Assembly (NCBI GenBank): GCA_001599815.1
Contig: BCIA01000003.1
Span: 3,348,001 to 3,412,000, forward strand
Length of the DNA: 64,000 nt
Reading direction: 5' to 3'
Source of the DNA: Furcasterigmium furcatum
Taxonomy: Eukaryota; Ascomycota; Sordariomycetes; Glomerellales; Plectosphaerellaceae
Both the position numbers and the translations under genes were made by a program. Each line of letters begins with the position of its first letter. Within the stretch, counting starts at the first letter, position 1. Of this stretch, positions 43,937-55,600 are shown piece after piece. Below the pieces are notes generated by a model. It was given only the letters and a program-made list of their open reading frames with translations. It was not told the DNA's origin and ran no database searches.

Positions 43937-46089
43937 ATGGACCAGCACGCCCAGCAGCGCGGGCGCTCCCCGAGCGCGGGGCATCAGCAGCAGCCTCATA
44001 TAAACCAAACACACTCTCCGTCCCCGGGCTTTATTGCCAACGAGCCATCCGTCGGTCTCGGTCTCGGTCTCGATCAATCATCCAACGCCCAAGCTTTCCA
44101 GTCCGCCTCCTCAAACAACGACTTCACCAACTTCAACGAGGCCAGCAACTTCTTGAACAGCCAGCAATCCGGCCAGTCCTTTGATCAAGCTACCATCAAC
44201 GACCCCGCAGGCTTCGCCGCGACCCAGAACCAAACCAGCTTTCTGGATCCCTCCTTCGCTGGCAACGACTTCTCCCTTTTCCCGCCCAACAACACGACCC
44301 AAGGCGACCACTTCCATTCCCCTCTCTTCGACCAAAGCCTCAGTCCGGACATGAATGCCATGACCATGGCGCAGGGGCATCACTCCCCCACACCGCCTCA
44401 CCTGCTCAATCCCGAGGGACATCAGTCATCCTCGGCGCATCAGTCCCCCTCCTTCAACCAACAGCCACAGTTCACATCACCATCTGGCGGTCATTCGAGA
44501 CACGCCTCCCTTGGCCCCGAGGCTGCTCTTCTACCTAACCAGCTCAATGAATGGAGCCAGCCTCAGTTCCAGGGCCACCGCCGGAGCCCTTCAGCCCACT
44601 CCGACGTCTCTTCTGCCGCCCCGTCACCCAATCTCGTGAGCTCCGACACCTTCGACACCGGTAGCAGCCACTCTCCGATGCAGCGCCCCCAAGACCCTTC
44701 GCTGTACCCTCAAATTCAGGGCTTTGACAGCTTCACGATATCCGACCCCGTCCATAGCAGCCCCAACCTGCACTCCCACAGCAGTCCTAATCTGCACTCC
44801 CGTAGCCCCTCGCACAGCCCTGCCATCTCGCCGCGCCTGCCTCCGCAGACCTTGCCCGAGATGAACCAGCCGACCTTTGGCATTGGCATGCAAGATGCCG
44901 GATATGCTGGCATGGCGAACGAGCCGTTTCCCTCGCTTCAGCAGCACGGCGACATGTCACAGATGGCTGCTCCAGCCATCAACATTGAGTTTGCGCCGAC
45001 GGCCAATAAGAATATCTTCGAGCCTCCCAAGCCGCCCATGGATCAAGACTCCTTGACACCGCCAGAGCGAGGTAAGACTTTGAACCGACCGCGATGCTCC
45101 AAGGCATCAGACTGACCGGTATCGCAGGGCGTCCCAGGTCTCGGCCTCGCGCCGTTACTGATCCTTTCAACTCGGGTGGCACCACGGTCTTAGTCGGCCG
45201 CCCCCATCGTAATTCCGACGGCCTCTCGCCGCACTTGAGCCCCGATATGCGTTCCGACTCTTCGCGCTCCCTCTCTCCTCTCGACCGCTCGGGAACAAGT
45301 CCATCCAGACGTCGCCAATCGACCGGAGCGGTACCGAATAACGAGATGGCGCTGAGGTTAGCAGACCCAGAATACCAGAACGCCCATGACAGCGGCAACG
45401 CCAAGAGGGTACAGAAGCATCCTGCGACGTTCCAGTGCACCCTTTGTCCCAAGCGGTTCACCCGCGCCTATAACCTCCGATCGCACTTGCGAACCCATAC
45501 CGATGAGAGGCCATTCGTTTGTACCGTGTGTGGCAAGGCGTTCGCGCGCCAGCACGATCGCAAGCGGCACGAGGGCCTGCATTCTGGCGAGAAGAAGTTC
45601 GTGTGCAAGGGCGATCTCAAGACCGGCGGCCAGTGGGGCTGTGGTCGACGTTTTGCGCGTGCGGACGCCCTAGGTCGCCATTTCAGGTCGGAAGCTGGTC
45701 GCATATGCATCAAGCCGCTGCTGGATGAGGAGATGCTCGAGAGGCAACGCGCCTGGCAAGAGCAGCGCATGCAGCAGAACATGGCCCAGAATATGGCGGC
45801 GGCACAACCGCCCATGGGCCTGGATCCCAACGGCTACCCCATGGACACGAGTGCAGGGTGGCTGCCGCAAGCCCTTCTCACGCAGTACCCTGCGCTGGCA
45901 GGGATGCAGTGGTCGGGACCAGATGCCAGCAGCGGCATGGAGGACGATCTGTCGGGGCGGTCATCGTTCGACGCGAGCGATTACGAAGGCGACGAGAGCG
46001 GCTATGTCAGTACTGGCACCGGGTTCGGGGACGGGAGCATGAACCAGAATTACGGCGAGGTCGGATACGCCAGCGACTACGGCCGGTAA
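43937..46089 (+). CDS. crz1: Calcineurin-responsive C2H2 transcription factor Crz1
   Basis: Reconstructed as join(43937..45071, 45128..46089), 698 aa. This is the zinc-finger effector of Ca2+/calcineurin signalling; on dephosphorylation it enters the nucleus and activates ion-homeostasis, cell-wall and stress genes. The first about 330 residues are Gln/Asn/Ser/His-rich and disordered, with many Ser-Pro sites. A PxIxIT-like calcineurin docking sequence, PAINIE, lies at 346-351. A second Ser-Pro and Ser/Arg-rich segment (390-440) precedes three C2H2 fingers: FQCTLCPKRF (from 480), FVCTVCGKAF (from 508) and a degenerate third, FVCKGDLKTGGQWGCGRRF (from 536), ending in HFRSEAGRIC, characteristic of fungal Crz1. 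A basic/Gln-rich helix (LDEEMLERQRAW) follows. The 56-nt intron has a GTAAGA donor and a CGCAG acceptor and is phase 1. It is assigned from the finger array and its flanks. Confidence 0.95.
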
Positions 46090-47745
46090 AGAATTGCACC
46101 GGGCGTCGGATCACGGCATTTTCTATGTTTTCCGCTTTGCTTCTCGACGCCTACTTTTCATGACTCTTCTCCACCCGTCTTACGCGGCCTTGTTGTCGCG
46201 CTCTACGTACAAGGATTCTGTCAGGAGATTTTCCCCCTCCTAGACTCTTCTGTGGAAATTGGCGTTAGTCTTGATTGGGGGCTGCGAAACCGGTGCTTTG
46301 ACGGCGCGCATGGTCGAGGTCCGGATCGGGAACATCTTGGGACTGGGAATCGTGAGTTTGTATTCGATTTGTTAGATGTTCTTTGGATAGATACCACTTG
46401 CAACGCAGATTTCTGGTTTGTTTCACTCCTTGGTCGTTCGTTCAGTACATAAGGATTGGTCCATATTTGCGCGTCTGATCCACGAAACACTTTGCGGGAC
46501 TTGAGCTCTGACACCATGTCTGATGGGCGATTTCATCCTTGCGTATCGTTTAGCGTAGCGGGGCCCCTCTTTGATCGATATTTCCATTCTCGAGTCTCCT
46601 TGGTTTCTCCGGAACGTGAGCCTAGATGGTGGGTGGCATTTTTGGAGTCTGCTGCATGTTATGGCTATTATAGAGAGTCTAGGATTTCTCCTTGCGGTAC
46701 TGGGCTTGAACCTGCATACTTCTGAGCTGGACTCGAACCCTTTGGCAGGCCTCGGTCAACTCGGAGCGAACCTCGGGTCTCAGAACTGACTGGAAAAGCA
46801 TAGATATGATGACGGCGGCTAGTATTCGCACATGTTGTTGGAGACGAAAGGCCTGCCGCTATAGACTCGGCTGCTGAAAGTCAAATATCGGTTATGTCGA
46901 GAGTGTAAGTAGGGTGCGCGGCGTTATACTGACGACGGTGTGCGAATCAGCCCGACTTCGTATCACTCATGCGACTGTCGACCCCCTCCGATTGCGAGTG
47001 CGAGTGCGCGGGACCACAACTTGAATGCGAACGAACATGCCATTTTCCAACGATACAATGTCGTCGATCCAGCACCTCCCGGCGCCTGAAACGGAGATAA
47101 CGGACATAGGAATGCGTGGCCTCATGCAATACAATGACTTCGAACTCTCAGCCGAGGCTAGACGTCGACGTCAACAAACAGCACTCAATAGGCTGCTCGA
47201 TCGGGCTTATTATTAGGTAGCATTTTTTGGATCATTCACTGCTTAGAAGGAGGAGAGTTCGTACCGAGGGGTCGCTTTCGCTAGATGGCATGTTGTCTAT
47301 CTATGTTTGTCGTGCGGTGGTGCATCCAACTTGATGGCGCAGGATGCCTCTACTTGCTGCGCAACTTTTCTGATCACGGTATCAGGTCCGGTTTCTCAAT
47401 ACTGCCTAACGTCTAGCCTGGCTCTCCCCGGTTCCCATCCATCCCGTGACGCCAAAGTGTGGTGCGTGGTGGGTTACACGAGCTTTCTGGTCTTGACGCT
47501 CGACGTAGCTGCTCGGCGGTATTGTCTATCCGGACACCATCATGGGAGCGCCCGCCGCGCCGCGGAGCGCTGCCATCCTGGGTCTTCGCAGCGGAAGCGA
47601 ACATATATCTATAAAGCCTGGTGAGCCGCCTCACGATGGTCGCTGGATTTTGGATACTGCCACCTGCAAGAAACACTTGAATCATTGTCCTTCGAACCCG
47701 CTTGCTTATACGACCAACTCTTTCCTCTTCAAAGACACCATAACC
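46090..47745. other. Intergenic between the Crz1-like gene and the oxidoreductase
   Basis: It includes the Crz1 3' UTR and the oxidoreductase promoter. A small frame (47037-47216 plus, starting MPFSNDTMSS, 59 codons) has natural composition but no other support. A cluster of tRNA-B-box-like strings lies at about 46690-46790 on the minus strand but does not fold as a tRNA. Confidence 0.45.
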
Positions 47746-48930
47746 ATGCTTCAGAGCCAGGCTGTTAAGATCGTAGAGCAGGGCAATGCTCAGGTTGTCG
47801 ACGTGCCGCTCCCAGAGCTGCCGCATGGCTACATGCTCGTCAAGGTCACGGCTGTCGCCATCAACCCGACGGACTGGAAGCATATTGAGTACGCCGACAG
47901 TATTCCCTGCGTCGGCAGCACGGTCGGATGTGACTATGCTGGTGTAGTCGAGCAGGTTGGAGAAGGCGGGTCCAAGGTCTTCAAGAAGGGAGACCGTGTT
48001 ACCGGCCTCATCAATGGATCGTACGTCTCCGAAGATCCTGGGAGAGGGGAGTTTGTGCTGACGAAAGGAAAAGGAACGGGAATAGGGCATCCGACGGCGC
48101 CTTCGCTACATACGCAGCCGCCAAGATCGATCTCCAGTTCCCTATCCCGAGCAACATCTCGGATGAGCAAGCTGCGACACTGGGTGTGGCAACCGCCACC
48201 GTCGTGAGTCTCCCATCCCCTGACGTTGCCTTCAAGAGCGGCACTAACTGGCTCTCACGTCCAGGGTCAGGGCCTATACCAGACCCTCAACCTCCCAATG
48301 CCAACGGAGCCGGCCAAGGAGCCATTCCCCGTACTGATCTACGGCGGCAGCACCGCCATGGGCGTGAGCGGCATACAGTACGCCAAGCTCTCGGGAGCAA
48401 CAGTAATCACGACGTCCTCGCCGCATAACTTCGAGTACGTCAAGTCCCTCGGTGCGGATCTGGTCTTCGACTACCACGACCCCTCGGCGCCGGAGCAGAT
48501 CCGTGCCGCAACCGGCTCGAAGCTCCTCCTCGGGTGGGACTGCCAGTCCTCGGAGGACTCGGCCAGGTTCGTCGCAGCGTGCCTAGACCCTTCTCCGGCG
48601 GCTGGGGCACGCATCGCCCATCTCTCGTCGAGTCCCCTGGACGAGGCCGTCGCGCTGATCAACCCGCACATCGGCGTCTACGGGACGCTGTCGTACACCG
48701 TAACCGGCGAGCCGTGGGTGTTATTCGGCTTCAAGGAGGCCGTGCCCGAGGATCATGAGTTTGCGAGGATGTTCTTCGAGCTGAGCCAGGGGCTGCTTGC
48801 GGAGGGCAAGGTCAAGCCTATCCGGGTCATCAAGAACCGCGGCGGGGAGGGGCTGGAGGGCGTGCTGGTCGGGCTACAGGAGCTCAAGGAGGGAAAGGTC
48901 AGCGGGGGCAAGCTGGTTTACACTCTTTGA
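47746..48930 (+). CDS. MDR-family zinc-type oxidoreductase / enoyl-reductase-like
   Basis: Reconstructed as join(47746..48020, 48086..48203, 48265..48930), 352 aa. A cytosolic NAD(P)H-dependent oxidoreductase of the medium-chain dehydrogenase/reductase superfamily. The N-terminal GroES-like domain has INPTDWKH, GCDYAGVV and FKKGDRV (about 35-90). The nucleotide-binding Rossmann fold carries YGGSTAMGVSGIQYAKLSGA and SSPHNFEYVKSLGAD. The catalytic and structural zinc Cys residues of true alcohol dehydrogenases are absent, which places it with quinone oxidoreductases and the stand-alone enoyl reductases found near some fungal polyketide synthases. No polyketide synthase is nearby, so the substrate is unknown. 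Both introns (65 and 61 nt) are phase-consistent. The start is chosen at MLQSQAVKIVEQG, which aligns with the usual N-terminus of the family. Confidence 0.92.
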
Positions 48931-50541
48931 GAATGAATCGGGTTCAAAGGCAGTGAGGAGCAGGATTCCTGTCGGACATAAGATGCACAGTCACCCGCCG
49001 AGGTCAATATGGCGTTCGAGTACGCGGGAGCTAATTCCTCGGCTAGGATACGCGGCAAACCGGGTAGATTGTGGGCGAAGTCCAAGGGGCGGGCGTTCAG
49101 GAACTGTATGCGATCGTGAGAACTTCCTGGGAGTTGTTCCGGCGAGGCGTTGAATAGGAATAGGGGGAGTGGTCGGGATAGATCGACCCCTTAGTAAGCA
49201 GTTGCGGGCGCTTCACCGCAGCACACCGACGAGATGACTTGGGAGGAATCTGACAAGAGGCCAATCAATGTTCAAACTGATTCGTTGAAGTCACAGCCAT
49301 GCCCGCAGGGTACAGCGCGCATGTGGATCGTGGAACCTCAGATGAGGGCATCGTGAGCAGCCCAAGCATTTCGTTCATGGATGCCCCTGTGACGTCCTTC
49401 TGAGTGTCAGCAACTAATGCGAGTGAATGCCAAATCATGCAACTGCTTCACCGTATTTTGCTTCATCGCCCGCCGTTTGCGCCCGCATGGTAAATTTGTT
49501 GTCCCTGTAAGTTGACACCCGATCCAATGGGTGAGCTGTAGACCACGGCGCATGTATCTCTCGAATCCTTCAAACTGTGTACATTCACCGGCACGCCCAG
49601 GCGTCAGAACCCGTCGAGTCTATGAACAAACCATGGCACTGAATATCCCAATTTTGGCTACCGGCTTTAGAAGAGGCCTGGCCACCTTCAGCCTCGCTGC
49701 TTGGACATCATCCCTCAGCTCGCCGTTGGTACCTTTCTCCAAGCCCCGTTGCCGAGTCCAGAACCAACCAGCACCAACTCCATCCGGCTCCCTTTGTACT
49801 GGGCTGAAAGACGTTCTCCCCTGGGCATTTGGCTGGCCAACCCAGAAATTCCCTTGCCAATGAAATGTCCTGACTCGTTTCTCGCCAAAATCTCGACCCC
49901 CAAATCCCACCCCCTTGAACTCCCGGCTGCACGTCCTACGTACATTGGATCGTCCTGTGTAACTACTCGCGTACCACGCCCATCGTACCACTCCGGACCT
50001 CACTCCCCGCACATTGCCTCCCTTCCCCCGATCTGGGCGCACGAATGACGCTGCGCTCCCCCCACGGCGTCGATCGATATGCGCACCAACCCCTCTGACT
50101 TCCCGCCCGCGCACGAACACAAGCATCTGAGCCCGTCGCGAGGGTTCCCGTTACCTAACCGCGTCCAGGTTTTCCCGCCGTCGCAAAAACATGAATCGAG
50201 CGCTGGACATGGCGAAGGGGTGAGGTCAGCCAAGCGGTGACCACCTACCTCGCCTCATGGCACCTAGCCCAGCAGCATTCACAGGGCAACGGGGGACGGC
50301 CGAGTTTGTTCAATCTATCATGTTTCTTCATTTCCAATCGGAAAACCCAGCTAGCATAACCCATTGCTCTCTAATGTTTGAACAAACCATGATTCAGATG
50401 CAAAAAAAGCACATCTGATAGAAAAACACCAGGGCTACTCCAAGCTGTGTGTGATCTCGTGTCGCAGGGGGGGATATCATGATTTCCGTCCTTCCTTGTT
50501 CATCCGCTGTCTCTCTCCTCGTAGTCTAGTAAACAACCGAT
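48931..50541. other. Convergent intergenic region
   Basis: 1.6 kb between the 3' ends of the oxidoreductase (plus) and glutamine synthetase (minus). No supported gene or RNA. Frames at 49531-50126 on both strands are compositionally biased. Confidence 0.45.
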
Positions 50542-52377
50542 TTACTCCGCAGCGCCGAAGCAGGTCTGCATCATGATGTCGGTGACCCTGTAGGGGTCGG
50601 AGTTGGACGCGGGGCGGCGGTCCTCGAAGTAGCCGTAGCCCTTGGTGCCGACCTCGCGGGGAATGCGGATGGAGGCACCACGGTGGGCGACGCCCCAGGT
50701 GAACTGGTCGATGGCGCCGGTCTCGTGGCGGCCGGTCAGACGAAGGTCGTTACCCTCGCCGTAGACGGCGATGTGCTCCTTGTGCCTGCCCTCAAGCTTC
50801 TTGATGGCGGCCTCGATGTGCTTCATGCCGCCCTCCTCCCTCATCTCGGCGGTGGAGAAGTTGGTGTGCAGACCGGCACCGTTCCAGTCGCCGGGGATGG
50901 GCTTGGGGTGCAGGGAGACCTTGGCACCGAAGTCCTCAGCAATGCGGCTGAGGAGGAAGCGACCCAGCCAGAGGTGGTCACCCACTGCAGACGTAGTTAG
51001 CATCGTCGATCATGAACATGAGGAGCTTCGGTGTCGACTCACTCTCAATACCCTCGCAAGGGCCGACCTGGAACTCCCACTGGGCGGGCATGACCTCGGC
51101 GTTGGTGCCGGAGATCTTGACGCCAGCGTACAGGCAGGCCTTGTAGTGGGCCTCGACAATGTCGCGCTGGACGACCTTGCCGGCACCGACACCACAGTAG
51201 TAGGGGCCCTGGGGGGCGGGGTAGCCGTTGGCGGGCCAGCCGTACGGCCTGTCGTCAAGGGTCAACTGCGGGCAGGCTGGTTAGCTTCTGGGGAAACGTC
51301 GATCTCATCATGACGCCATGGAACTTACCAGAGTGTACTCCTGCTCCAGACCGAACCAGGGCTTCCTCTCGGCGTGGGCCTCCATGATCTTGGCGGCATC
51401 GTGCCTGTAGTTGAACTTGTTGGGAGAGCCATCGGCGTCCCAGCACTCAGTGAGGACGAGGATGTTGGGGGCGCCACGGAAGGGGTCGGGGAAGACGGCA
51501 ACGGGCTTCAGGTAGACGTCGGAGTTGTCACCGGGGGCCTGGCCGGTGGAGGAACCATCGAAGTTCCACAGGGGGAGATCCTCGGGAGTGTAGTCCTTCT
51601 CCGCCAGGGTCTACAGGGAGCGAAATCGTTAGCCAACTATGCGCCAAGAATGATGGAGCCGATGTAGAACATCTAATGCGGAAGCCGGCCAAGCCAAGAC
51701 CGTCCCGGGGGGTTGCCTCCATCGTCACCGCCCAGCCCACGCGATCAAGCGCCCTGCCGCCCAGCCCCAAGGCGCGGCCTGTCTGACATCAGACATCGGG
51801 TTGCACCGGACGGCGCTGGGCGCAGCAAGGGCGCGGACGAAAGCGATGTGTAAGAGGCAGACGACTCGCGGGCGCCGAGTGGCCAGAACCCCCCAAAAGC
51901 GGGGCACAGCCGGTGCTGGACCCGGTGCTTCTGCATTCTTTGCAGTGACGGAGGCGGCAACCGGGCGGGCTTGGCTCGTGTTCATGACAAGGGCCCAGCG
52001 CGCGGTGACGATAGGGGATGGCAAAGTGGGTTTCGGGAGTTGGTTGCGAGGACTCACCCTGGACTTGGACCTGGTGTTGCCCTCGGCATCGATCCAGATG
52101 TACTCGGCAATGAGGTTGCCCTTCTGCTCGAGCTTCAGGTACTTGAGGAGCTGCGAGAATTGGCGTTAGCAAAAACGGCCCCAGATCCGGCGGTGGGCGA
52201 AAGAGGAATGTGCTTACAGTCTCCGTCCTGGAGATGACAGCGTCTTGGGTCGCCTGGTTGCGGAAGACTTCATGTTAGCGGGCCGGGACTCCAACGAGAG
52301 AACGAGCCGCCAGGAGAGGCATTGTCGTAGTCTGCCCTCCTGGCAGTATCGTCGACGGCGGTCGAGATGCTCACCAT
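50542..52377 (-). CDS. glnA: Glutamine synthetase, six exons
   Basis: Reconstructed as complement(join(50542..50984, 51043..51265, 51329..51610, 52058..52150, 52218..52253, 52375..52377)), 359 aa, the normal eukaryotic length. It makes glutamine from glutamate and ammonia with ATP, the central step of nitrogen assimilation. N-terminal beta-grasp: MATQDAVISRTETLLKYL then YIWIDAEGNTRSKSR. The signature NFDGSSTGQA, the segment WFGLEQEYTL with the metal-binding Glu of EQE, the ATP-binding KPIPGDWNGAGLHTNFST, and the substrate-binding HRGASIRIPRE and EDRRPASNSDPY are all intact. The start codon is alone on exon 1: ATG is followed at once by a GTGAGC donor, and the CTAAC branch and CAG acceptor open exon 2. 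GATA-factor sites lie upstream. In fungi this gene (gln-1 in Neurospora, glnA in Aspergillus) responds to nitrogen supply. Confidence 0.97.
52254..52374 (-). other. Intron directly after the glutamine synthetase start codon
   Basis: 121 nt. The GTGAGC donor abuts the ATG, there is a GCTAAC branch sequence about 30 nt from the end, and the acceptor is ACCAG. If it is not removed, translation reads into intron sequence in another frame. A GT dinucleotide run lies just upstream of the ATG on the coding complement (52385-52400). Confidence 0.75.
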
Positions 52378-52541
52378 GATAGCGGTGTGTGTGTGTGTGT
52401 AGGTTGTGAGGTTGGTGGGTTGGAGGGGTATCTAGGTCGTGTGCGAGGGAACAATGAGTCCTCGACGGTCGATGTTGATGGTGAATGCGACAGGAATTAG
52501 GTGGGAGACAGCTCGAGGCTTTTAATCTGAGGAAGCAGATC

Positions 52542-52547
52542 CGATAA
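52542..52547 (+). promoter_or_regulatory. GATA-factor site (CGATAA)
   Basis: An HGATAR match 165 bp upstream of the glutamine synthetase start. Such sites are bound by the nitrogen regulators AreA/NIT2. It is one of three within 270 bp. Confidence 0.4.
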
Positions 52548-52602
52548 TAGGAGAGAATAGACGAGCTCGGGAGCCAGGTCCTAGAGGGCGGACCGAGGGG
52601 TT

Positions 52603-52608
52603 TTATCT
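52603..52608 (-). promoter_or_regulatory. GATA-factor site (AGATAA)
   Basis: An HGATAR match on the same strand as glutamine synthetase, about 225 bp upstream of its start codon; the second of three. Confidence 0.42.
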
Positions 52609-52640
52609 GCAACGGGTGGATCGTCGACGAGTGAGTCCAG

Positions 52641-52646
52641 AGATAA
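52641..52646 (+). promoter_or_regulatory. GATA-factor site (AGATAA)
   Basis: An HGATAR match, part of AGATAAG, about 265 bp upstream of the glutamine synthetase start; the third of three. Confidence 0.42.
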
Positions 52647-52647
52647 G

Positions 52648-55600
52648 GGTCCTGGGATGAATACTTTGGCTGTGGGCGATGCATTGGGTAGGAGAGGGGG
52701 GTGGGGTGGGGAGGGGTGGGGTGGGCGCCGGACAAGGGGTGTGAGCGTGGTGGCGGTTCCGCGGCGGGCTGTCGTTCACTGGCTGCTGGCCCGTCGAGTT
52801 CCAGTCGTCGGTTGCCCCTGCTGCCCTGACACTGGCACTGGGCTGCTGAACCTGCCTCCGGACACTGTTAGCGGCCACTGGTGGGGGTGCCAGCCTGCCC
52901 AGTTGCCTCGTTCCGGGGGCTGGCCGACTCGCGTTTGCGGCGTCTGGCCCCGACTTGTTCCGTTCCGTGCCACTGTAACCGGCCATCTCCAGGCGCTAGA
53001 AGCGTCCCGACAACTTGAACCCGTCTCGTGTCTCGTGCCCTCCGACAAGAACAGCCCTGCTGTGCACTGGGTACCTTGCTGACGGTACCGTGTGGGAGCT
53101 ATTTTTGTTGATTACTCTTACGTCTTCCCCAGGCCTCGCTTGCCTCCCTGCAATTGCGTGCGCCTTGTTTCCCCGGCCCAGGCTGTGCCTGGCGTGCGGT
53201 TGACCGAGCTGCCGAAAGTCAAAGGGGCATGCCGACAGTCGGGCGGGTGTCGAGGTTCTCAGAATAGAGAGGGGCCATGTCATCCTCCCGCCGTACCTAC
53301 ATCTCCGGGTCGTTGCCCAGCCAGATCAACCCCCCTCCCCCTGGGGGGATCTTGGCCCCTGCAGACGTCTGCCCAGGCAAGGCCGCCGCCGATAACCCCC
53401 AAATGCCCCGCGACGAAAGGACCACGAGAGGAGGGGCTGCTTGTTGGGGCTTGCCCGCGCGCGGGCGCGCACCCTGGACTGACGTCCCCGACAAGAGAAG
53501 AGGTACCCAGTGCCAGGCGCCTGGGGAGGCCCTCCGCTCGGGGTTGTGCCCGCCGAGGATTTTTGTGTGTGATACCATCATGTACTTAGTATTTCCCCAG
53601 CATTTGGGAATCCTTGTACGAGAAGCGATTAGACCCGACTCGGCCCCCGTGCCATCCTTCCCTTTCGACCAAACAAGAACGTCCAAATGGAAACATTAAG
53701 GTAAGAATTGCAAAACCCCATTACTCGATCGGCCGGAAACCATATCCTTCATCTGAACCCCACGGGTGTGTGTAACGCGCGGTCTATCGCGCGCCGCTTC
53801 GCCATGGGGAGACAGCGCCGTGGCTTCGGTGGTTTCCTGCACCACACCGACTGGGCGACCACAACTTATCGCTGGCCCCTGATTGGCCCGCCCGCTCCTT
53901 ACCTGAGAGTGTTTGCTATAGCCGTGTCATTCTTGCCTCGCGTTGGACCTTTTAATGCCTCTGTAACGCCGTCGACTCGCTGATTTTCCGCGACAAATCT
54001 GCTTGTCGGGAAATATCTGGGGTCCCATCCCAGCCCGCTCTGGGGGGAACTGCGATCTCGGCTCTGCCGCCCCTTTTCTGCCCCTCGTTTGAATGGGCCG
54101 ACAGACGACGTGAAACGGGCTTTGGGCTTCCGGCGGCGAACGAGAGGGAGCGCATTACGATGCCCTCGGAAATGCTCCATGGCACTTGGCTTCTGGGAGG
54201 AGCTCCGGTATGCGCCAGTCCAGTCTGCCAGACAGGGGTTCCATCGAGGCTGTGGTGTTGGTGAGTATGCACGCATCTGCCCACGCCGATCTAGATTTCT
54301 TTCCTTCTGCGGTGACAACGGCCACGCCTGACCCCTACCTGGATAGAGGCGTCTGGAGCTGAAGAGCTGAGCTGTGTGCGTGCGATATGTCATATCTTCA
54401 CCAAAAAGCTACTCGGAGTAGTATCGAGTGCACCAACAAGGCATGTCGTTGTCAAGACACCACGAATGTGGCCAGCCAGCCTATGGGATGCCACCCCGGA
54501 CACGGCAGACACACGGCAGACATATCGACGACCCCCATGATGCAGCCTGCCCGTATGGGCCTGGTCATCTTTTTTTTCGCCTGCGTGGGATGCGGGAGAC
54601 GGGGGGAACTGATGATTCTGCAAGACACGCGCAAATTGTCTCAAGACCTCACGGCATGCCCCCGGACGCGCTAGATGCCTGGACGGCGGCCCAACGGCGA
54701 CTCTGTTCCTGAAGTCCTTCGGATGCACGCCGTCACGATCGGCTTCCTTGCCGGCAGCGCGAACGAACTCCGGCATCGGAAATGGGAGCGACCCCATCGG
54801 CCGAAACGGTCCTCGTTGCGCGTCTTCCCGGCCGCCGACAATTCTCGCCAAGCCTTCTTCACCACGATCCGCACGGGACCGCAAGTAATGAAAGCAGAAG
54901 AGGATCGAAATCATCCAGAGGGTTACAAAAATTCCCTAGCCAGCCGAAGCCAACTAGGAGTGGTCATAGTATAGTTTTCAACTAGCAAAAACACGATCTC
55001 GGACGAATCCTCACTGATACGCGTAATGCCCTTGCACTCGGATGAAGAAGAAGAAGAGGAAAGGAAGACTGAAAGTTGGGCGAGGGGCGGGAGAAATTTA
55101 TAGGGCGGCGCATGGGCCACATGTTGGGTAGGTACCTGCTGCCTGGCCCTTGCGCCTTCCGCCTCGGTGAATTTGCCCAGGCGCAGTGAGTCACAGGAAC
55201 CCTGCTGTTGGGCACCAAAGGAAGGAACGGGCACTCAAGGCTGGCGGGCAGGGGAAGGCAGACGAGGACAAGCCCAGAGTTTCGGGCTGAGGCTTGCAAT
55301 GGAAACATTAAACCTTCAAAAAAACACCAAGCCGCATCTTATGAGATGAATCACCAGCGCAAACCCCAACCTCGGCACCGGCCACACAACTGGCAACCCG
55401 CTCGACTGGTTCAGGAGCGGCCCAATGCAAGCAATCGAGCGCAAGCGCGCCCACACTGCCAGGGCACAGCAGACTCGTAGTGGGGAACCGGCCATACACG
55501 GGCCACTCCCGCTTGCCGGCACGACTGGCTTGACCAGGGCAGGAAGCGGGAAGAGCAGCGCGTCGACATCATCGCCATCTCCGAAATGGCATGTCGAGGG

